The notes below the pieces were generated by a model that worked only from the letters and a program-made list of their open reading frames with translations, did no database searches and was not told the DNA's origin. The position numbers and the translations under genes are program-made. From Christensenellaceae bacterium (GTDB lineage Bacteria > Bacillota > Clostridia > Christensenellales > UBA1750), in the NCBI GenBank assembly GCA_031280685.1, contig JAITGM010000014.1, positions 1-38,986 on the forward strand: a stretch of 38,986 bases of DNA, read 5' to 3'. This document shows, in pieces, positions 32,567 through 38,986 of this stretch; within the stretch, counting starts at the first letter, position 1, and the number at the start of each line of letters is the position of its first letter.

Positions 32567-34171
32567 TTAGTTAGGAAGGGCGGGGAAGTTAGGGTTCTTG
32601 GCCATCTGGTCTGCCTTCCACTTCGCGTAGGCTTCCTCCACGGCGGGCAGAACGACGTCCTTCACGCCAGCATCCTTGTAGCCCTGGATCATCGCCTCAA
32701 GGCCCTTGGCGTTCACGCCGGTGTTCACGGGGCGCTCCTGGCTGTCTTGCACGCTATAAGCTGCGGTGTATTCGTTGGCGTAGTCGTCCTGCTTGAAGCG
32801 GAAGCCCACGGATTCGTGCATCCAGGCTTCGTCGGTCAGAGCCTGCATCTGCTGGTACTTCTCGGGGTCTTCCTGGCTGGACACATACTGCTTGAACTGG
32901 TTGCCAATCGTCCACTTGCCGCCGTGCGAGTCGGACCAGCCATTCATGTCCTTCTGCACCGCGCGGCCCTGATCATCCAGCGTGTAGTGCACGCCTTCAA
33001 CGCCCCAGGCCATCAGGTTGATGATCTCGTCGTTCTGATACATCTCGTTCAGATACATCATCGCGCGCTCCGGATCCTTGGAAGAAACCGGAATGCCCAG
33101 CATGGCACCGCCCAAGTGGGTGGTGACGATGACCGAGGCCGAGGTCTGCTGCTCAATGAGCTTCAATTCCGTGTTGCCAGAGGAGCTCATCAGCTCTTTC
33201 GCTTTCACCTGGCCGCCCTTGAGCACCATATCGCTCACGAGGAACTGGCCGGCATACATCAGGTCTGAGGTCGAGAAGGTCTTGAGCTGCGCATCGGGGT
33301 GAATGTAGCCAGCTTCAAACCACTTGCCCATCCACTCCACGTTCTTCTTGTATGCATCCTGCTCCCAAACGATGACGGGCTCGCCATCGGTCGCGCCGGG
33401 TTCGCCGATGAACATCGAGATGGAGTTCATGTTGTTGAGGTAGCCCTGAATGAACGGCGAAGCGAAGCTCCAGCCGCCGGAAGTCAACCAGGGATAATAC
33501 TGCGGGTTCTCTTCCTTATATTTTACCAGATAGGGCTCGATCTCTTCGTAGGTGTCTACCGTGGCGATGTCGATGCCGTATTTATCAACGTATTCCTGGT
33601 TCCACATCAGGCCGCCAGGCACGCAGAGCTCTTTCTTGATCGAGATCGCGTACACGTTGCCGTCCACCATGTTGCCGGGGATGAATGCGCCCAGATCGGA
33701 GATCGTCTGCGGATAGGGCGCAATCAGGCTGCCGTAAGGGCCGCTTTCGTCGTTGAGCTTCATCAGCGAGCCGTTGGCGATGTTGGCCATATAGAACATC
33801 CACTCTGGCGTCCAGAAGATGTCGATCTTCTCGCCCGCGCGGAGGGGTACCAACGCCTTGGTGTCCCAGTCGGAGCCCGCGACCATGATGAAGTTGATCG
33901 TGGCGTTGAATTTAGGCTGAATGATCTTGTTGATCGCCTCTTCCACCACGGCATCCTGGTCGGAAGCCTTGATCGAGTACATGTAGTAGGTGATCTCGTA
34001 GGGGTCAAGGGCAGGGGCTTCGGGGGCCTCCGTTGGCGCGACCGTGGGCGAGCTCGTAGCCGTGGATGCCGAACTCTGCGGCGGAGCCGATTCCGTGCTC
34101 GCGGGCGGTGTGCAGGCCGTCAGCGCCAGTAGGGTAAGCGCTAAGAGCAAGGCTAGGGTTTTCTTCAACAC
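32567..34171 (-). CDS. Solute-binding lipoprotein (DUF3502 type), copy 5
   Basis: 534 residues. Signal sequence with lipobox LTAC (Cys20), then a Ser/Thr/Pro/Glu linker. The mature domain starts EITYYMYSIKASDQDAVVEEA. Very close to copy 1 through most of its length, sharing KIDIFWTPEWM, LMKLNDESGPYGSLIAPY, VYAISIKKELCVPGG and HESVGFRFKQDDYANEYTAAY. It differs in the C-terminal part, where QDSQERPVNTGVNAKGLEAM replaces TDSLERGIMSGVNAAGLEQL. The start is GTG 34171 with GGAGGG seven bases upstream. It has its own promoter in an AT-rich island. It is the last copy, next to the divergent lipase gene. Confidence 0.92.
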   Translation of the reverse strand: MLKKTLALLLALTLLALTACTPPASTESAPPQSSASTATSSPTVAPTEAPEAPALDPYEITYYMYSIKASDQDAVVEEAINKIIQPKFNATINFIMVAGSDWDTKALVPLRAGEKIDIFWTPEWMFYMANIANGSLMKLNDESGPYGSLIAPYPQTISDLGAFIPGNMVDGNVYAISIKKELCVPGGLMWNQEYVDKYGIDIATVDTYEEIEPYLVKYKEENPQYYPWLTSGGWSFASPFIQGYLNNMNSISMFIGEPGATDGEPVIVWEQDAYKKNVEWMGKWFEAGYIHPDAQLKTFSTSDLMYAGQFLVSDMVLKGGQVKAKELMSSSGNTELKLIEQQTSASVIVTTHLGGAMLGIPVSSKDPERAMMYLNEMYQNDEIINLMAWGVEGVHYTLDDQGRAVQKDMNGWSDSHGGKWTIGNQFKQYVSSQEDPEKYQQMQALTDEAWMHESVGFRFKQDDYANEYTAAYSVQDSQERPVNTGVNAKGLEAMIQGYKDAGVKDVVLPAVEEAYAKWKADQMAKNPNFPALPN

Positions 34172-34209
34172 GAGGGGTCCCTCCTTCTAATAATTTACCT
34201 GGAATGATG

Positions 34210-34243
34210 CTTCGCTCCGAGAAGGTCCTGCCCCCGAGCGAAG
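34210..34243 (-). promoter_or_regulatory. Leader inverted repeat of SBP gene 5
   Basis: CTTCGCTC (34210-34217) and GAGCGAAG (34236-34243) can pair in the 5' leader, enclosing an 18-base loop. It lies between the promoter and start codon and may be an operator or mRNA hairpin. Confidence 0.35.
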
Positions 34244-34260
34244 GGACGGGTCGTGCAATA

Positions 34261-34289
34261 ACTATAGTCCGTTTCGCTCAATTATTCAA
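34261..34289 (-). promoter_or_regulatory. Promoter of SBP gene 5
   Basis: On the minus strand TTGAAT (34284-34289), 17 bases, TATAGT (34261-34266), 90 bases before the start codon. The island 34280-34410 upstream is very AT-rich with A and T runs, resembling an UP element. No gene is seen in 34172-34475. Confidence 0.65.
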
Positions 34290-34475
34290 TCCTAAATGTA
34301 AGTTAAATAAATTTAACAATATTGAAATGCTGGCTTGTTGTTCGATTTTTTTAATTAATTATATGTTAAGTATCAATATTACATTATGTTTGCCTTGTTT
34401 TTAATCTAACATTTCCTATCCCGCACCCCTTTCGGCCCTTTCGAATAGAATAGAGCTTATAAAGGGGGGCTTTCT

Positions 34476-35174
34476 ATGGATTCCAGGCAGATCATCGCCG
34501 CAATGGAGCTTTCCGCCGCAGCGTATAGGGATATCCAGCCCTTGGTCGCGGAGGAAAAGCTGGCGGAAATCAATAGTGAAACGACCGGCGTGCAGTGCTT
34601 TTTGCGCAGGAGGGGGGATCTGCTCAAGGTCACCTTCCGCGGCACCGATTCCATGCGGGATTGGCGCACCGACTTCAAGTTTTGGCGGCGCACCATTCCT
34701 TACGACAACCAGGCCACCAAAATTCGAGTACATACTGGCTTCATCAACGCCTACAAGGCCCAGGGCGTGCGGGATGTAATCCAGGCCGCCGTGGCGGAAG
34801 GCGTTCGGCGCATCTCCATCGCCGGGCATTCTTACGGGGCCGCCCTGGCCGTCCTTTGCGCAGTGGATCTTGAGTATAACTTCCCCAATCGGGATCTCGA
34901 GGTCTTCCTCTTTGGCTGCCCGAGGGTCGGAAACCGCGCCTTTCAAGAATCCTACGACCGGCGCGTCTTCAAAACCCTGCGCATCGAAAACGGGAACGAC
35001 ATCGTCACCCACGTGCCCCTCGCGCTTTGGGGCTACCGGCACGTGGGCAGCAAGCTGCACGTGGGGAAACCGCGCCTGCCTTTCATCCTTTCCGTCAAGG
35101 CGCATCACCCAAATGCCTACTATGCGGCAATTTTGAACGCGCTGCTGCCCAAACTGCCTTACGCACCAAATTAA
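34476..35174 (+). CDS. Class 3 lipase family protein (alpha/beta hydrolase)
   Basis: 232 residues, no signal peptide or membrane segment, so probably cytoplasmic. The nucleophile elbow GHSYG is at residues 117-121 with Ser119. The oxyanion part is FRGTDSMRDWRTD (54-66), a strong lipase class 3 match, followed by VHTGFINAY. The catalytic Asp is probably Asp175 in GNDIVTHVP, and the His 210 or 211 in AHHPNAY. Class 3 lipases hydrolyse acylglycerols or related esters; the intracellular substrate is unknown. ATG 34476 follows AAAGGGGGG. It is divergent from SBP 5 and followed by a perfect terminator. Confidence 0.88.
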   Translation: MDSRQIIAAMELSAAAYRDIQPLVAEEKLAEINSETTGVQCFLRRRGDLLKVTFRGTDSMRDWRTDFKFWRRTIPYDNQATKIRVHTGFINAYKAQGVRDVIQAAVAEGVRRISIAGHSYGAALAVLCAVDLEYNFPNRDLEVFLFGCPRVGNRAFQESYDRRVFKTLRIENGNDIVTHVPLALWGYRHVGSKLHVGKPRLPFILSVKAHHPNAYYAAILNALLPKLPYAPN

Positions 35175-35190
35175 GCCCTGAAAATGGAGC

Positions 35191-35810
35191 GAGGCAAAAG
35201 GGAGGGGATGCAAAGCATCCCCTCCCTTTTGCCCTGCCTTGCCGCTAGCGTCATAAATCGCCCCCATTATGCGCTATTTCGGTTTGTTTTCGTTCGTTTT
35301 TCCCCTTTTTCTCTTTTGCGCCAAGGAAGCGGGCCGAGCGGGTTTCAAACCCTTCCCTTCCTTGACTTCGCCGCACCGTATGCCAGCGCCACGAAAGGCC
35401 TCCATTTTTCCGCCGTTTTCATCCTGTTTTCATTCGGTTTTATGCCTTTTTTCCTTTTCTCTGCGTCAAAGCAACGATTCGGTCGAAGGGCACAAAACCC
35501 TTCCCCCTTCATCGCCGCACGCTAACGTCACGAAAAACCCTCACTTTTGCTCATTTCCGCGCCATTTTTTCCCGTTTTCTGCGCCAAAGCGCTATTTAAG
35601 CGAATTTCCGCCGGATTTCTCACCCTTCTTGGGGAAGTCGTATCATTGCTAAAGCAAAAAAAGAAGGGCTTGTCTTGCCCCTCCCCTCTTTGCTTCACCA
35701 TCCCGCGCACAAGCACCACGAAAAGCCCTCGTTTTCGCCTTGTTTTCGTTCATTTTCGCCCTGTTTTTCGCACCGTTTTTTCTCTTTTTCTGACCTCAAG
35801 CAATTCTGAT
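35191..35810. repeat. Four degenerate tandem repeats, pyrimidine-rich on the plus strand
   Basis: Units begin near 35191, 35339, 35486 and 35666. Each starts with a G-run/C-run hairpin, for example GGGTTT-C-AAACCC and GAAGGG-CACAAAA-CCCTTC. Then come a CCTTCCCTTC-like stretch, CGCCGCAC, a GC(C/T)ACGAAA word, a long tract of TTTTC steps (TTGTTTTCGTTC, TTTTTCGC), and a TCTGCGCCAAAGC-like end. Unit length is about 145 bases; the third is longer. A piece of the third (about 35597-35637) also matches the coding tail of rsmG at 35847-35889, so the repeat family includes the rsmG end. No real gene is seen in 35240-35842. Confidence 0.6.
35193..35233 (+). terminator. Terminator of the lipase gene
   Basis: GGCAAAAGGGAGGGGATGC and its exact complement form a 19-bp stem with an AAA loop. 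The T run lies within the right arm (CCCTTTTGCC), so termination could be less sharp than usual. Confidence 0.7.
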
Positions 35811-35842
35811 CCAGCGCGCCGATGCCACCCTCAAAAATCCGG

Positions 35843-36547
35843 CTATTCGAGCGGGTTTTTCGCCGGAATTCCAGCCTTTCTTGGGTATTTTGCCGGGGTA
35901 ATGGCCTGCTTCTGGCAAACGAGCAGCCGGTGCCCGAGGCAAAAGCCGGGGATCTCATACCCGCGGGGCTCTTGCGCCACGCCGCCAAGAACTCGGGCCG
36001 CGCCTTCGATCCGCTCGCCCTCCAGTGAAGGGCCCTTCCAGCAGACCGCCTTGCCGCCAAGGCGCACAAGGGGCAGAAGGTACTCCAGAAGGGTGGGCCC
36101 GGAGGCAACGGCCCGCGCGCAGGCCAGGTCGAAACGCTCGCGATATTGAGGGTTTTGGCCCAAATCTTCAGCGCGCGCATGGACGAGCTCAGCCTCCAAA
36201 CCCAACTCTTTCAGCGCGTTTTCGATGAAAAGCAACCGCTTTTTGAGGCTATCAGCCAGGGTTACGCGCAGGCTTGGCCTGGCCAGCAATAGCGGCACCC
36301 CCGGGAAGCCCGCGCCGGTGCCCAAGTCGATGAGGGACACGCCTTCCCCGACCAGGCCAAAGCGGAGGGGCGCGAGAGAATCGAGGTAATGCAGGCCTAC
36401 GGCGCGCTCGGGTTCGACGATGGCGGTCAAGTTCATGCGCTCGTTGGCGAGGGTTAGCATGCGATGGAAGGCCGCCATCTTCTCGGCCGCGCTCGCCGGG
36501 AGGGCGATGCCCATTGAGCGAGCGCCATCTTCGATGCGCCGCTTCAT
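35843..36547 (-). CDS. rsmG: 16S rRNA (guanine527-N7)-methyltransferase
   Basis: The GidB/RsmG enzyme methylates G527 of 16S rRNA in the 530 loop using SAM; 234 residues, normal length. The SAM site is VSLIDLGTGAGFPGVPLLLA, followed by VTLADSLKKRLLFIENALKELG; ERMNLTAI lies in the N-terminal helix region and FDLACARAVAS in the core. ATG 36547 overlaps the stop of the small ORF before it (ATGA), and its ribosome site AAGGGG lies inside that ORF. The C-terminal tail (KYPRKAGIPAKNPLE) extends beyond the usual domain and has a decayed copy about 250 bases downstream. In most Firmicutes it follows mnmG directly; here two small ORFs separate them. Confidence 0.95.
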   Translation of the reverse strand: MKRRIEDGARSMGIALPASAAEKMAAFHRMLTLANERMNLTAIVEPERAVGLHYLDSLAPLRFGLVGEGVSLIDLGTGAGFPGVPLLLARPSLRVTLADSLKKRLLFIENALKELGLEAELVHARAEDLGQNPQYRERFDLACARAVASGPTLLEYLLPLVRLGGKAVCWKGPSLEGERIEGAARVLGGVAQEPRGYEIPGFCLGHRLLVCQKQAITPAKYPRKAGIPAKNPLE

Positions 36548-36702
36548 GCCGTGCCACCCCTTTTCGTGCGCGGGTTGCGCTTCAGTTTGACGCGGAAAGA
36601 CGCTTCGCCGGGCAAATGGCGAGGGGCTTTCACCCTTTCGGCCACGCCCACCGAGAAGGAGAGGCCCATTGAGCGAGCGCCCTCTTCGATGCGCCGCCTC
36701 AT
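36544..36702 (-). CDS. 52-residue duplicated ORF B between mnmG and rsmG
   Basis: The ORF begins MRRRIEEGARSMG, which copies the RsmG start MKRRIEDGARSMG. It continues into APRHLPGEASFRVKLKRNPR and ends TKRGGTA, like the end of MnmG (TKGGGTA). Its ATG overlaps the ORF A stop and its TGA overlaps the rsmG ATG, and AAGGGGG before it supplies a ribosome site. The product would be a basic peptide. It is a junction fragment from tandem duplication; whether it is made or useful is unknown. Confidence 0.5.
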   Translation of the reverse strand: MRRRIEEGARSMGLSFSVGVAERVKAPRHLPGEASFRVKLKRNPRTKRGGTA

Positions 36703-36857
36703 GCCGTGCCGCCCCCTTTCATGCGCGGGTTGCGCTTCAGTTTGACGCGGAAAGACGCTTCGCCGGGCAAATGGCGAGGGGCTTTCCTCTCTTTGGAAGC
36801 ATTCGCCGGGAGGACGTTGCCCATTGAATGGGCGCCTTCTTTGATGCGCCGCTTCAT
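36699..36857 (-). CDS. 52-residue duplicated ORF A after mnmG
   Basis: Same length and layout as ORF B: MKRRIKEGAHSMGNVLPANA, then the same APRHLPGEASFRVKLKRNPR block, ending MKGGGTA and TGA. Its ATG overlaps the mnmG stop as ATGA. It keeps its frame although its first part differs from ORF B in many bases, while the 64-bp block is identical. It might act as a spacer tuning translation of rsmG, as a small basic peptide, or be a neutral relic. Confidence 0.5.
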   Translation of the reverse strand: MKRRIKEGAHSMGNVLPANASKERKAPRHLPGEASFRVKLKRNPRMKGGGTA

Positions 36858-38731
36858 GCCGTGCCGCCCCCTTTTGTGCGGCGTCTACGCTCCAGCTCGA
36901 TGAGCAGAACCGCCACGTCGCCAGGCGAAACGCCGGAGATGCGCGAAGCCGCCCCGAGCGTCGCCGGGCGAAAGAGGGCCAGCTTTTGCCTGGCCTCGAT
37001 GCGCAGACCGGTCAGCGCTTCATAGTTGATATCCGCGGGCATTTTTAGATCCTCGGCTTTGCGGAACTGCTCGACCTGCGCCTCCTGGCGGCCCAGATAG
37101 CCCTCGTAACGCACGGAGATCTCGGCCTGCTCAAGCACATCCCGGGGAAAGTCGCCGTTCAAAAAGGGTTTTAGCTCATTCAAGCCGATTCCCGCGCGCT
37201 TTAATAGTTCGTAGGCCGTAAAACTAGCTCTTTCGGGCCTGCCCGTCAGGGTCTCGACCTGCGCGGGGCTTAAGTGCGTAGATTTTAATTTTAAGAGGAG
37301 GGTTTCGGTTCCCTGGCGCTTGGCTTCGGCCTTTTTGAGGCGCTCGTCTGAGGCCAGGCCAATTTGGTGGGAGAGTGCGGTGAGGCGAAGATCCGCATTG
37401 TCTTGCCTGAGCAGCAGGCGGTATTCCGCGCGGGAGGTCATCATGCGATAGGGCTCGTTGGTGCCTTTTGAGGTCAGGTCGTCGATCAGCACGCCGATAT
37501 AGGCCTGTGCGCGGGTTAATATGAAAGGATTTTCGCCGCGCAGGAAGAGTGCAGCGTTGATGCCCGCGTAAATCCCCTGCGCTGCGGCTTCCTCGTAGCC
37601 CGAGGTGCCGTTGATCTGCCCCGCGAAAAAAAGACCCGGATGCGCGCGGCTTTCGAGGTTGGGCTTTAGGCTCAGAGGGTCGATGCAGTCGTATTCTATG
37701 GCGTAGGCAAGCCGCGTGAGCATCGCGTTTTCGAGCCCGGGCATGGAGCGATAAAGCGCGTACTGGACATCTTCGGGCAGGGAAGTGGACATGCCCTGCA
37801 CATACCATTCGTTGGTGGAAAGGCCTTCGGGCTCGAGGAAGAAGGGGTGGCGCAATCGATCGGCAAAGCGGACGACCTTATCTTCGATAGAGGGGCAGTA
37901 GCGCGTGCCGGTGGCGTGGATCGCGCCGGTATACATCGGCGCGCGGTGAAGGTTATGCCGGATGATTTCGCGGGTCCGTTCGGTAGTATAGCCCAGATAA
38001 CAGGGCTTTTGCTCGATGGAAAGTTCCCCGGAGAGGAAGGAAAAGGGCACGATCGGCGTGTCGCCATCCTGCCGTTCGAGCCTGGAAAAGTCGATGCTGC
38101 GGCCGTCTACCCGGGCCGGGGTGCCGGTTTTGAAGCGGCGAAGCGCAAAACCAAGGGCCTGCAGGCTTTGGCTTAGATGATTTGCGGGCAGCAGGCCGGA
38201 TGGCCCCTGAAAAGCCGAGTATTCGCCGATAATGACCCGCGACTTGAGGTAGACCCCGGTGGCGATCACGCAGGCGCGGCAGGAAATTCGGGCGCCCGTG
38301 GCCAACATCACGGAAGAAAGGCCGCTTTGGCCCGTCTCGATGGAAAGCGCCTCGCCCTGGAAGAGCGTCAGGTTGCCACAGGCTTGCAGGGCGCGCAGCA
38401 TTCGAGTTTGGTAGGCCTTTTTATCTGCCTGAGCGCGCAGGGAGTGCACGGCCGGCCCTTTGCCGGTGTTGAGCATCTTGCTTTGGAGGAAGGTATCGTC
38501 GATGACGCGACCCATTTCACCGCCCAGCGCGTCTACCTCGCGTACGAGGTGACCTTTGGCCGTGCCGCCAATTGAGGGATTGCAGGGCATGAGGGCGATT
38601 GCGTCAATATTTAGGGTAAGCAGCAACGTTTTTTGCCCAAGGCGCGCCAAGGCCAGCGCGGCTTCGCAACCCGCGTGCCCCCCGCCGACGACCACTGCGT
38701 CGTAGACCGCTTCATTCGAAAAAAAAGCCAT
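36854..38731 (-). CDS. mnmG: tRNA uridine-5-carboxymethylaminomethyl synthase MnmG (GidA)
   Basis: An FAD-dependent subunit that with MnmE modifies the wobble uridine (U34) of certain tRNAs; 625 residues, normal length. The FAD-binding start is YDAVVVGGGHAGCEAALALARLG. The GidA signatures MPCNPSIGGTAKGHLVREVDALGG and FAGQINGTSGYEEAAAQG are both visible. The C-terminal helical domain includes SRAEYRLLLRQDNADLRLT and INYEALTGLRIEARQKLALFRPATLGAASRISGVSPGDVAVL, binding MnmE and tRNA. ATG 38731 has a weak site (AAAGGCAG). It is translationally coupled to ORF A and through ORF B to rsmG. mnmE, often upstream, is not in the window. Confidence 0.98.
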   Translation of the reverse strand: MAFFSNEAVYDAVVVGGGHAGCEAALALARLGQKTLLLTLNIDAIALMPCNPSIGGTAKGHLVREVDALGGEMGRVIDDTFLQSKMLNTGKGPAVHSLRAQADKKAYQTRMLRALQACGNLTLFQGEALSIETGQSGLSSVMLATGARISCRACVIATGVYLKSRVIIGEYSAFQGPSGLLPANHLSQSLQALGFALRRFKTGTPARVDGRSIDFSRLERQDGDTPIVPFSFLSGELSIEQKPCYLGYTTERTREIIRHNLHRAPMYTGAIHATGTRYCPSIEDKVVRFADRLRHPFFLEPEGLSTNEWYVQGMSTSLPEDVQYALYRSMPGLENAMLTRLAYAIEYDCIDPLSLKPNLESRAHPGLFFAGQINGTSGYEEAAAQGIYAGINAALFLRGENPFILTRAQAYIGVLIDDLTSKGTNEPYRMMTSRAEYRLLLRQDNADLRLTALSHQIGLASDERLKKAEAKRQGTETLLLKLKSTHLSPAQVETLTGRPERASFTAYELLKRAGIGLNELKPFLNGDFPRDVLEQAEISVRYEGYLGRQEAQVEQFRKAEDLKMPADINYEALTGLRIEARQKLALFRPATLGAASRISGVSPGDVAVLLIELERRRRTKGGGTA

Positions 38732-38878
38732 GGAGTTTCACTGCCTTTGCTTAAAATGGCCGATTTATCATAACTGAAAAAGCACGGAAAGACAAGGAAG
38801 GGGATGAGAATATAATGAATGGAACTATTGATGGGATTGGAGGAGGAAAAAAGATTAAAAAAAGAGGAAGAAGGAGTA

Positions 38879-38908
38879 TTGACAAGGGAGGAGGGGATAT
38901 GATAAATT
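38879..38908 (+). promoter_or_regulatory. Possible plus-strand promoter reading out of the window
   Basis: TTGACA (38879-38884), 18 bases, TAAATT (38903-38908), in a purine-rich stretch (38760-38986) that holds no gene. TCAAGCTC (38911-38918) and GAGCTTGA (38975-38982) form an inverted repeat just after it, suggesting a structured leader. Confidence 0.35.
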
Positions 38909-38986
38909 AGTCAAGCTCTCGCGGGAGGCGGCAGGAGCCGCGGAAGGGGGGAGCGAAGGAAAAGAGAGGGAATGGAGCTTGAAAAC

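Larger units (their letters stand above)
36510..36867. repeat. 155-bp tandem duplication of the mnmG/rsmG junction
   Basis: Two complete units with a 155-bp period plus a partial third at the true mnmG end. A 64-bp block is identical at 36567-36630 and 36722-36785. The rsmG start-like part and the RBS-stop-start part are also repeated with substitutions. Confidence 0.88.

Noticed and set aside
34416-35267. 283-residue minus-strand ORF opposite the lipase gene
   Set aside because: It covers the lipase gene, which has a good start site and catalytic motifs; the antisense frame has none and runs through the terminator.
35191-35810. CRISPR array as explanation of the repeats
   Set aside because: Units are about 145 bases, degenerate and without short identical repeats separated by unique spacers; no cas genes are present.
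35240-35842. Replication origin or parS sites near rsmG
   Set aside because: No DnaA-box cluster (TTATNCACA) or parS palindrome was seen, although the mnmG-rsmG neighbourhood made it worth looking.
35547-36149. 200-residue plus-strand ORF crossing the repeat region and rsmG end
   Set aside because: It is Ser/Pro/Phe-rich translation of TTTTC tracts, overlaps rsmG antisense and lacks a ribosome site.

Overview
The window looks like a GC-rich member of the Clostridia, probably an uncultured gut lineage. The basis is PolC-type DNA polymerase III (a Firmicutes-type enzyme), the frr-uppS-cdsA-dxr-rseP-ispG block, an RNHCP protein, the mnmG-rsmG pair, strong AGGAGG-type ribosome binding sites and many lipobox solute-binding proteins. 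The exact taxon is inference. No tRNA, rRNA, CRISPR array, transposase or integrase was recognised.

Layout. 1-7.5 kb: a truncated RraA-family gene on the minus strand, divergent from a RidA and aldo/keto reductase pair. Then come a GNAT acetyltransferase, a LytTR regulator with a DUF3021 membrane partner, a frameshifted remnant, a secreted Cys/Pro/Thr heptad-repeat protein, a Sapep/PepV-like dipeptidase and an RNHCP zinc-ribbon protein. 7.7-12.4 kb: a membrane-anchored NlpC/P60 cell-wall hydrolase, a three-armed 117-bp inverted-repeat element, then a minus-strand group (small conserved protein, DUF1538 transporter-like protein, double-PII protein). 12.9-17.2 kb: polC on the minus strand. 17.5-19.1 kb: the first of five intact paralogous solute-binding lipoprotein (SBP) genes. 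19.6-26 kb: a plus-strand operon for ribosome recycling, isoprenoid/undecaprenyl synthesis, CDP-diacylglycerol synthesis and site-2 proteolysis. 26-34.2 kb: four more intact SBP genes and one decayed copy, all on the minus strand, with no permease or ATPase gene. 34.5-38.7 kb: a class 3 lipase-like gene, a degenerate tandem-repeat region, rsmG, two tandem 52-codon ORFs and mnmG.

Three things stand out. (1) Six SBP loci have no transport partners, and several carry their own good promoter with a different palindrome beside it; this looks like a set of differently controlled binding proteins sharing one distant importer. (2) Gene edges are repeatedly duplicated: the 3' end and terminator of the GNAT gene, the mnmG/rsmG junction (giving a chain of ATGA-coupled small ORFs), and the tail of rsmG. 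(3) The element at 9447-9563 can fold almost completely into a closed four-way junction.

Functional links. uppS, cdsA, dxr, rseP and ispG share lipid and envelope supply, with dxr and ispG both in the MEP pathway. mnmG and rsmG both modify RNA. DUF1538 and PII form a likely transporter-sensor pair, and LytTR plus DUF3021 a likely membrane-linked regulatory pair.
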